Shown: one piece after another, positions 1 through 5,024 of the stretch | Layout of the letters: every line of letters starts with the position of its first letter | Position numbering within the stretch: position 1 is the first letter of the stretch | Position numbers and translations under genes: made by a program | The notes under the pieces: generated by a model | What the model saw: only the letters and a program-made list of their open reading frames with translations | Database searches by the model: none | Told to the model about the DNA's origin: nothing | Assembly (NCBI GenBank): GCA_050255815.1 | Contig: JBLMVJ010000018.1 | Coordinates: 1-5,024, forward strand | Reading direction: 5' to 3' | DNA from: JAGORM01 sp050255815 | GTDB taxonomy: Bacteria; Patescibacteriota; Microgenomatia; Levybacterales; GWA1-39-11 | Length of the DNA stretch: 5,024 nucleotides

Positions 1-84
1 ATGTTTCTGGTGGGTATGGTATTTATTCTGCCGTCAAGTATTCTCCTTTATTATGCCCTGGTTAAAAAGCGTCATGAGGTCTAG
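1..84 (+). CDS. Possible C-terminal end of a membrane protein (partial)
   Basis: Frame 1 is open from the left edge to a TAG at 82-84 and reads 27 residues. About 20 are strongly hydrophobic (FLVGMVFILPSSILLYYAL), followed by a basic tail, VKKRHEV. This is the pattern of a last transmembrane helix whose C-terminus stays in the cytoplasm under the positive-inside rule. The window happens to begin with ATG, but with no upstream sequence visible this is more likely an internal methionine of a longer gene than a true start. It lies 61 bases before the next plus-strand gene, so the two could share a transcript. The fragment is too short to assign a family, and a chance open frame cannot be excluded. 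Confidence 0.4.
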   Translation: MFLVGMVFILPSSILLYYALVKKRHEV

Positions 85-145
85 GTCTTCTCAACCGGGG
101 CACTAATTCTTTGCATTTTCCATTTTTTACTGCTAGGATGCATGG
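85..145 (+). promoter_or_regulatory. Short intergenic leader with weak Shine-Dalgarno AGGA (135-138)
   Basis: This 61-base gap lies between the TAG of the upstream frame and the 490-residue gene. It is T-rich in its right half. AGGA at 135-138 lies 7 bases before the ATG at 146, a normal spacing for a modest ribosome binding site. ATG triplets occur at 138, 142 and 146 in three different frames. Only the third opens the long frame; the other two close after 19 and 13 codons. I see no convincing hairpin terminator and no strong sigma-70 promoter here. Confidence 0.35.
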
Positions 146-1618
146 ATGGTTTTGGAAACAAGAGAAAAAAGCCCTGCTATTGAAAAAGATCCGTTAGCAG
201 AAGAGCGCAAGATTGCAAAAAACATTGCAAGGAATTTGGCTCAAAGGGATGCCTGCCTTACTATTTCAGTCCTTGGTACGCTGCATGTAGGCAATATAGG
301 GGAAGGGATAAAAGATTCTATAGACTGGGCAACCAGTGTTTCAGCAGAATTGCCTTCTATAGCAGTGGATGGGTATCTTCAGGCAAAGGGTTTTCCCCAT
401 TCAGTTTCTGAACTCCGGTCAAGAAGAAGGAATAAAGTCCAGGAAAGCACATTTTGGAGGCAGACAATAGATTACTGCAGGCAGACCGGGACGCCGGTCG
501 GAGGTGTAAATAACCATAAAGCCGGGATAGATTCCATGAGGATTCTGGACGGACGTATTCCGGAGAGGTTTAGGCCGGGACGGACAAAGCCCAGCGCAAT
601 TTTTTCAACCCGTGATCCGGAGTTGGCAACACATCTGGAAAAACAAGGAAGTGAGTATCTTCAGAGACGTTTCTCAACCTATGCTTTTTACTTAGCACCT
701 GAAACTATTCCCATGGGTGCAGATTACATTTCCCTGGAACCCCGTAGACCCTTTCCTTATACAGGAGTGGAAGAAGTAGATGGATCTTCTTTCTATTACC
801 ACCAGTACAAGTTTCCGGATTGGAGGTCAAATATTGCAGTTGTTTCTGGAAAGTATGCTCTTCCGGTTGAATACATGATGGAGTTTGCGCAGTTGGTATT
901 TGGCGGTAGAGAGAGCCAGTATATAGACCAGTTTGAAATAGCCCAAAAAGGGATAGACCATTTGATAAGGCTTAGGGTGGACAAGGCCCAGGTGGAGGGG
1001 GTTTTGAAACCTATAAACAAGCTGCTGCAGGACCCCCGGTCTGCAGGCTGCCATATGCACCATTTGCACATAGGCGGAGCTATCCACAATGCAAATATTG
1101 AAGAAATGTTCAGGGATCTTTTTACAGGAGTTGACCGGGTCAGTGTCTATGCGGGGGTTGATGAGCGTATGCCCCAACCATATGAAGATAGCAATACCCT
1201 GTTTTCTTCTCTTATGTCGGTCCGGGAAGGATTGTCTGCAACAAAAACGCAGTATGACCATGTTCTGGTGGATATAGGAAGGGCATCCCATGTATTCTCA
1301 CAGTCAGTAAGGCGGGTTGGTGTGTTTACCCAGGCGGGGCAAGTTAGGGAAGCGGAACGTAGGATAGCAAAAAAGTCAGATAACGGTGCCTATTTTGAAT
1401 ACTATACGGCAAATGCCCTTTTACAGCTGTTGCCTCCCAGGGGCAGTGGAGATCCTCTGCAGCTTTTAGATAATTTTCCGGATACCCTTGCCAATACGGT
1501 AAAAGCACAGGCACCTGAAAAAGCGGATCAGGTAGATGCCATTATGGATCTTTATGAGAGAAGAAAAGAATATTTCCCAAAGCAGGAAGAGAGAAGTGGG
1601 TTAAGGTTTTTTAAATAA
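146..1618 (+). CDS. Uncharacterised 490-residue protein with GTLHVGN and HMHHLHIGG motifs
   Basis: I do not recognise this protein. The ATG at 146 is the first usable start, because TAG at 134-136 closes the frame upstream, and AGGA sits 7 bases before it. There is no signal peptide or transmembrane segment, so it is probably cytoplasmic. Residues 1-35 are charged and likely helical. A hydrophobic strand leads into GTLHVGN (44-50), followed by VDGY (74-77), GGVNNHKAGID (119-129) and RDPELATHL (156-164). The middle is rich in aromatic residues and arginine (about 172-260). A histidine cluster HMHHLHIGGAIH (303-314) could bind metal or serve in catalysis. The C-terminal part (about 350-480) looks mostly helical and ends in a charged tail. 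GTLHVGN followed by a later RD..LA resembles the GTxH and ERN..M motifs of TraB/GumN-type proteins, but this rests on short motifs only and is an inference. The even composition and long motif-bearing frame make it a real gene. It converges on the GlpX-like gene with 7 bases between stops. Confidence 0.85.
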   Translation: MVLETREKSPAIEKDPLAEERKIAKNIARNLAQRDACLTISVLGTLHVGNIGEGIKDSIDWATSVSAELPSIAVDGYLQAKGFPHSVSELRSRRRNKVQESTFWRQTIDYCRQTGTPVGGVNNHKAGIDSMRILDGRIPERFRPGRTKPSAIFSTRDPELATHLEKQGSEYLQRRFSTYAFYLAPETIPMGADYISLEPRRPFPYTGVEEVDGSSFYYHQYKFPDWRSNIAVVSGKYALPVEYMMEFAQLVFGGRESQYIDQFEIAQKGIDHLIRLRVDKAQVEGVLKPINKLLQDPRSAGCHMHHLHIGGAIHNANIEEMFRDLFTGVDRVSVYAGVDERMPQPYEDSNTLFSSLMSVREGLSATKTQYDHVLVDIGRASHVFSQSVRRVGVFTQAGQVREAERRIAKKSDNGAYFEYYTANALLQLLPPRGSGDPLQLLDNFPDTLANTVKAQAPEKADQVDAIMDLYERRKEYFPKQEERSGLRFFK

Positions 1619-1625
1619 GGTTGGG

Positions 1626-2855
1626 TTATGTTTGGGGGAAGTGGTATTCAATTATAGGAACTTTATGCATCCTTGTCTGAAATCCTTTTGCGGTTATTAT
1701 TCCACTATGGACTACATGATGGCCAGGATGAAGAGTGCGATCAAACGGAGAATCAGTGGGTGGAAGGATAAGCGGATGCTCCATAGCACCGTCATGGCGG
1801 CGTACCGGGTGCAAGTCAAATTTATCATTTGGAGTAATAGAAGAAAGTACCACTATAGAATGTTCCCGTGCTCCAGGGACAAACTCTTCAGCATTCCAGA
1901 CATTACCATTTTTTACTCGGTCAATATCCAAATCCTTCTCGCCATATCTGATAACCCGTATCTGTGCTGTTGCATCCCTTGCCCTGCCTGCTATCATGGC
2001 AATTCCACCTTCCGGAGCACCTCCCCTAAAAGCCATGAATGTAGGGTGTTCAGGGTCTGATCCTAGTGCGGTTAGCCCCCATTCTAAATCTCCAGAATCC
2101 GTAAGTATTACATTTACCCCCATATCTCTTGCAGCTTGGATACCATTACTGTTGCAATCCCGCTCCATCATAGCAATGGTAATATTTCCCGCAGGTATTC
2201 CTCCCTCTTTCATAATAGCGGTAATGTTTTCTCGTATAGGATTTCTTATGTCGGTTACCTTTCTATATTCTTTGGGGCCAAACCATTTTTCCAAATACTG
2301 GAGTGGTTTACCGGTATCAGGATCTGCAGGAAGCTTGGTTAAGCCGCCATAAGTAGTAATGCCAACTATTGCAATCCCGCCGTTCCAGCCATGGGAAGTT
2401 TTTGTGGTGGCTTCAACTTCATCAAGTACGCCGACTACTTTTTTCTCGCCGCTTCCATGTACACCAATAGCAGTAGGCATTGCTTCACCTAATTTTGTAG
2501 GGTCAGCTTCTTGTATTCCTTCACCGTCCTGCATAGTCACCTCTACAGAAGCGTCTCTCCAGGCGTCTTTAAAACCTGCGTCTGAAGATTTATCAAGGAT
2601 TTTTACGCGCCTCTTTTTTTCACTCTCTTCTAATTTAGCCGGTTCAGGATTTCCTCCCGTAAATTGTTCCACATGGAATGCGGCTGCTGATGCTCCCTGG
2701 ACTGTAGCTTTTAGGCAGGTGCTTATAGCAACTTCTGTTCTGGGGAAGGTGTGGAATTCAGGAGCTAATGTTTGGTTTCTCATTTCAACCGGGATTGTAG
2801 CATCTTTTCTCGGGTCTTGCGGACCTTGTGGTCTACGAGTTTCTGTTTGTGTCAT
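1626..2855 (-). CDS. Divergent class II fructose-1,6-bisphosphatase (GlpX) family protein
   Basis: The family normally removes the 1-phosphate from fructose 1,6-bisphosphate in gluconeogenesis, and in some bacteria from sedoheptulose 1,7-bisphosphate too, using divalent metal ions in the cytoplasm. Counted from the ATG at 2855 (409 residues), landmarks in family order are: KSSD (89-92) for the N-terminal Asp site, DGEGIQEAD (110-118) for GEGE.DEAP, DEVEAT (145-150) for DP.EGT, GWNGG, MERDCN (230-235) for DRPRH, TDSGD (252-256) for SDGD, GGAPEGG (278-284) for G.PEGV, and SSITPND near residue 340 for ATGVTDG. Residues matching the E. coli metal ligands Asp33, Glu57, Asp85, Glu88, Thr90 and Glu213 all remain (D92, E112, D145, E148, T150, E282). 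The RPRH substrate motif is replaced, so the substrate may differ. It is longer than usual GlpX (about 320-340 residues), with an N-terminal lead of about 40 residues and inserts near 170-190 and 350-380. The start is uncertain: no ATG has a good ribosome site, and the frame stays open upstream to a GTG at 2993, which would overlap the preceding gene by 23 bases. Confidence 0.8.
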   Translation of the reverse strand: MTQTETRRPQGPQDPRKDATIPVEMRNQTLAPEFHTFPRTEVAISTCLKATVQGASAAAFHVEQFTGGNPEPAKLEESEKKRRVKILDKSSDAGFKDAWRDASVEVTMQDGEGIQEADPTKLGEAMPTAIGVHGSGEKKVVGVLDEVEATTKTSHGWNGGIAIVGITTYGGLTKLPADPDTGKPLQYLEKWFGPKEYRKVTDIRNPIRENITAIMKEGGIPAGNITIAMMERDCNSNGIQAARDMGVNVILTDSGDLEWGLTALGSDPEHPTFMAFRGGAPEGGIAMIAGRARDATAQIRVIRYGEKDLDIDRVKNGNVWNAEEFVPGAREHSIVVLSSITPNDKFDLHPVRRHDGAMEHPLILPPTDSPFDRTLHPGHHVVHSGIITAKGFQTRMHKVPIIEYHFPQT

Positions 2856-2970
2856 AAAAAACAATGGTATAGCAGAGGCGGTGATGGCCGCTTGACGGAA
2901 AGCTGACAAAAAGCGGACACTCGGCTGAAGTTTTGTAATAAAGAAGATTGAAAAGGAATAAAGGCTCTTT
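2856..2970 (-). other. Spacer or N-terminal extension between the repeat protein and the GlpX-like gene
   Basis: If the GlpX-like gene starts at the ATG at 2855, these 115 bases are non-coding. If it starts further upstream (TTG at 2909 or GTG at 2993), they encode up to 46 extra residues. Read in frame, the extension is hydrophobic with scattered basic residues. From the TTG it would give SAFRQAAITASAIPLFF, which loosely resembles a signal peptide or membrane anchor. I found no strong promoter or intrinsic terminator. The best terminator candidate on the minus strand is an imperfect 5-bp stem before five T residues at about 2908-2925, which is too weak to call. Confidence 0.35.
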
Positions 2971-5024
2971 TTAATTGCCGCTAACGTGTACACCGGGGCC
3001 CAGTTGGACGCCTCTTAATATGTAGGTTGGGTTTTTTACGCCTGACGTTACAAATTGCCAGCATGAGTTTCTGCCGGAATCGGTAGAGTTGGTTGCAATC
3101 AGAGTACGGCCGGAGCAGGCATTTGAATCCTGGACATCTATATATTTAATGTCATTTGGCCCATTTGCGTTTATGTTCCACTGCGTCCCGGGAGAAGAGC
3201 TTCTCAAGAGTATTTTGCTCCCTGAGCTGATACCGGTAATTGTCAACGCGTTTAGAATAGTTTGGGTTGTTGAAGCAGGGAACGTTATAGTCCTTCCAGC
3301 CGCGTTGACAATTGTAAGATTATTAAAGGTTATAGCACCACTCAGTGTCTGAGCCGAACTTCCATTCAGCTGAACTGTCCCTCCATTGGTGTTGAAAGTA
3401 GTACCGGAATTAATGGTAATGTTTCGTCCCACACTCATTATTCCAGATGGTGCTGTAAAAGAGGCGGATGAAGAAAGCACAAGGCTGTCAGTACTAAGAT
3501 TTAACGTGGTGTATGAGCTTGCATCCAATGATGTTCCAGAGCCTGTAATGGTGAAGTTAGGGCCAAGGACATGAGCGTTGTTTGCAGTTTCAAGATCCAA
3601 ACCTGTAAAGCCTGAAAGACAAGATGACGAACCGCAGGAAAGGGTAAAATATGGATTCCAAAAAGTTGTGGCGTTATTGTAGCCTTTAAGATAAAGTGTT
3701 CCTGTGCCTGACAAAATACCATTAACTATGATACCGGTACCGCCACTACTATACCCCACCTGAAGAGTGGGGTTGTTGCCGACCGAAACAGTACATCCTG
3801 ATGCGATAATGACAGAAGCTGAAGAAGATGTCTGGTTCATGGTAACCAGGTTAAAAGGCGAACCGGTACAGGTGATTGTTTGTGAAACAAGGCCAGAAGC
3901 GTTCAAATTAACTGTACCAGAGTTGTTATTAAAGGTACCACCCGAGTTGATGGTGATATTCCCCTTGGTATTCAAAGTTCCCGATGGTGCCGTAAAAGTA
4001 CCCGTAGCACTAATTGTAAGAGTGGAACTCGTGCCCGAAAAAGATAAATTTGCATTAGTACCCGGTGAAAGGATTCCATTTATAGTAACGGATCCGGGGA
4101 TTGTAGGATGGCTGTCTGACAGTGTTGCCGTACATCCGTTTCCTAAAGTAAAAGTAGAGGAATTTGATAGGGTGATAAGATTGAATGCAGTTGCCTGGGT
4201 GCAGGTAACGGTTTGTGAAACTCCGTTGAAGTTAATGGTTCCACCATTAGGGTCGAAAGAAGTACCAGTATTTATAGTTATGCTTCCCTCCATATTCCAG
4301 GTACCAGCCGGCGCTTTAAAATATCCTGATGAAGATAGTGTAAGTGTATTGGTACTCAAATTAAATGTTGCATATGAGTTTGCATCCAATGATGTTCCAG
4401 AGCCTGAAATGGAGAATTCGGGACCCAATACTTGAGTGGTGTTTGAGGTTTTATTGTCCAAACCCGTAAAGCCTGAGAGGCAAGTAGATGTACCGCAGGA
4501 AAGTTTAACGCGGGTATTGTAAAAAGTTGTGCCGTTATTATAGCCTTTAAGATACAGTGTCCCTGATCCGGATAATGTACCATTTATGGTAAGCCCGTAA
4601 CCTCCGCTACCATATGCTGTTTGAAGAATTGGGTTGTTGCCGACAGCGACAGTACATCCTGAGGCAATGACGACACCTGTAGAATTATTTGTCTGGTTCA
4701 TGGTAACCAGGTTAAAAGGTGAACCGGAACAGGTAACTGTTTGGGCGACGAGACCTGAAGCGTTGAGGTTAACTGTTCCGCTATTGTGGGTGAAGGTGCC
4801 GCCTGAGAGGGTGAAGTTAAGTGCAGCGCTAAGGGTGGCGGATGTAGATTGGAATGCTCCGTTAGAAAGAGTGAAATTCCCGGTGACGGTGATAGTATCG
4901 GATCCGCCGGTAAATGTACTGCCGGCTGCCTGCTGGTTAAAATTTGAGCCCCCAACAGTAATTGTATTACCCGTTCCTTGAGTTATTGTCCCTGTGTAAT
5001 TTTTTATATTAATCCCTGCCACTG
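2971..5024 (-). CDS. Large repeat-rich, probably secreted beta-solenoid protein (3' part only)
   Basis: The frame is open from the right edge to a TAA at 2971-2973, giving 683 complete codons. A GTG at 5020-5022 is the first start-type codon, but it has no sign of being the true start and the gene almost certainly continues past the edge. Residue numbers count from that GTG. The protein is dominated by Ser, Thr, Asn and Gly with alternating hydrophobic residues, such as GNITINSGTTFNTNGGTV, the pattern of stacked short strands in surface or secreted beta-helix proteins. Two long modules (about 75-273 and 362-560) match without gaps at 287-residue offset. A shorter related unit lies between them. 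Near the end come IKYIDVQDSNA and TDSGRNSCWQF (626-657), a closing motif common in bacterial repeat proteins, then a 25-residue tail. There is no LPXTG, PEP-CTERM or other sorting signal. The twelve cysteines fall in close pairs, which suggests disulfides and export. An adhesin or surface-layer role is an inference; the export signal would lie outside the window. Confidence 0.82.
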   Translation of the reverse strand, partial: VAGINIKNYTGTITQGTGNTITVGGSNFNQQAAGSTFTGGSDTITVTGNFTLSNGAFQSTSATLSAALNFTLSGGTFTHNSGTVNLNASGLVAQTVTCSGSPFNLVTMNQTNNSTGVVIASGCTVAVGNNPILQTAYGSGGYGLTINGTLSGSGTLYLKGYNNGTTFYNTRVKLSCGTSTCLSGFTGLDNKTSNTTQVLGPEFSISGSGTSLDANSYATFNLSTNTLTLSSSGYFKAPAGTWNMEGSITINTGTSFDPNGGTINFNGVSQTVTCTQATAFNLITLSNSSTFTLGNGCTATLSDSHPTIPGSVTINGILSPGTNANLSFSGTSSTLTISATGTFTAPSGTLNTKGNITINSGGTFNNNSGTVNLNASGLVSQTITCTGSPFNLVTMNQTSSSASVIIASGCTVSVGNNPTLQVGYSSGGTGIIVNGILSGTGTLYLKGYNNATTFWNPYFTLSCGSSSCLSGFTGLDLETANNAHVLGPNFTITGSGTSLDASSYTTLNLSTDSLVLSSSASFTAPSGIMSVGRNITINSGTTFNTNGGTVQLNGSSAQTLSGAITFNNLTIVNAAGRTITFPASTTQTILNALTITGISSGSKILLRSSSPGTQWNINANGPNDIKYIDVQDSNACSGRTLIATNSTDSGRNSCWQFVTSGVKNPTYILRGVQLGPGVHVSGN
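3343..3939 (-). repeat. Long module, copy 2 (residues 362-560 of the repeat protein)
   Basis: This is the second module, aligned with 4204-4800. Exact DNA matches include 30 bases (3829-3858 with 4690-4719) and 27 bases (3519-3545 with 4380-4406), while neighbouring stretches differ at many positions. Cysteines 385, 410, 463 and 468 repeat the pattern of copy 1. The module ends in a short unit (TFTAPSG to NGGTVQLNG, about 522-554) that leads into the C-terminal domain. That last unit has no QTVTC cysteine: the position reads AQTLSG. Confidence 0.85.
3940..4203 (-). repeat. Short linker module between the long copies (residues 274-361)
   Basis: This segment starts with the cysteine of QTVTC, then AFNLITLSNSS, GNGCTATL, VTINGILSPGTNANLSFSG and TFTAPSGTLNTKGNITINSG. 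It follows the same order as the long modules but lacks the GTLYLKGYNN and LSCG..CLSGFTGLD block, so it looks like a shortened version of the same unit. It keeps one cysteine pair (274 and 297), equivalent to 98/123 and 385/410 but two residues closer together. The alternation of long and short units is read directly from the sequence; descent from a common ancestral module is inferred. Confidence 0.6.
4204..4800 (-). repeat. Long module, copy 1 (residues 75-273 of the repeat protein)
   Basis: This is the first of two collinear protein modules and matches bases 3343-3939 at a constant 861-base offset with no insertion or deletion. In order it carries GTVNLNASGLV, QTVTC, SPFNLVTMNQT, ASGCTVAVGNNP, GTLYLKGYNN, LSCG with SCLSGFTGLD, then VLGP and SGSGTSLD, and ends with the shorter GSITINTGT..NGGTINFNG unit. 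Protein identity to copy 2 is roughly two-thirds by eye. Four cysteines (98, 123, 176, 181) sit at the same places as in copy 2. Confidence 0.85.

Noticed and set aside
111..139. TTGCAT, 17-base spacer, TAGGAT as a sigma-70 promoter giving a leaderless transcript from 146
   Set aside because: Only 3 of 6 and 4 of 6 bases match consensus, and the -10 candidate overlaps the AGGA ribosome site. Such weak matches are common by chance.
796..1291. Minus-strand frames of 97 and 154 codons and a 62-codon plus-strand frame inside the 490-residue gene
   Set aside because: They are nested inside a well-supported gene, have no ribosome site or motif, and overlap each other in different frames.
1735..2895. 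Two long plus-strand frames (1735-2352 and 2359-2895) in the same frame, opposite the GlpX-like gene
   Set aside because: They lie antisense to a gene with clear family motifs. Their translations are low-complexity and rich in Ser, Pro and Ile without motifs, and they are split by a stop. They are shadows of the minus-strand codon pattern.
2905..2928. Possible intrinsic terminator for the repeat-protein gene on the minus strand (imperfect stem before TTTTT)
   Set aside because: The stem is about five base pairs with an internal mismatch and a three-base loop, too weak for a reliable terminator.
3343..4800. The 861-bp repeats as a mobile element or CRISPR-like array
   Set aside because: Both copies lie in frame within one coding sequence, with no terminal inverted repeats, target duplications, transposase or short spacer pattern. 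They are protein-domain repeats.
3089..4981. Several plus-strand open frames (3089-3352, 3386-3574, 3767-4435, 4634-4981) antisense to the repeat protein
   Set aside because: They share one frame and repeat with the 861-base period because the sense gene repeats. Their valine- and proline-rich translations mirror the Thr/Asn/Gly codons on the other strand.

Overview
The window is about 5 kb of bacterial DNA of middling G+C. It holds three substantial protein genes and the tail of a possible fourth. None is a close match to a textbook family member. Divergent one-off enzymes beside a long Ser/Thr/Asn/Gly-rich repeat protein suggest a poorly sampled, probably uncultured lineage. Omnitrophota-like or other candidate-phylum bacteria are only a guess. 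I see no rRNA, tRNA, CRISPR array, insertion sequence or attachment site.

Layout. (1) Bases 1-84, plus strand, could encode the last 27 residues of a membrane protein: one hydrophobic helix and a basic tail. (2) Bases 85-145 are a short gap carrying a weak AGGA ribosome binding site. (3) Bases 146-1618, plus strand, encode a 490-residue, apparently cytoplasmic protein that I do not recognise. It has a GTLHVGN motif near its start and a histidine cluster (HMHHLHIGG) in the middle. (4) Only 7 bases separate it from a convergent minus-strand gene at 1626-2855. That gene encodes a divergent relative of class II fructose-1,6-bisphosphatase (GlpX). All six positions matching the known metal ligands are kept, but some sugar-phosphate-binding motifs have changed. 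(5) Upstream of it on the same strand, and running off the right edge, is a long repeat-rich and probably secreted protein (2971-5024, 3' part only). It contains two large modules 861 bp (287 residues) apart, and its twelve visible cysteines look like six pairs.

The two minus-strand genes are close enough to be co-transcribed. Their predicted roles, a cell-surface beta-solenoid and a sugar-phosphatase-like enzyme, show no obvious link. Nothing in the window gives a coherent pathway. The main points of interest are the unrecognised 490-residue protein, the altered GlpX-like enzyme, and the paired-cysteine modular architecture of the repeat protein.
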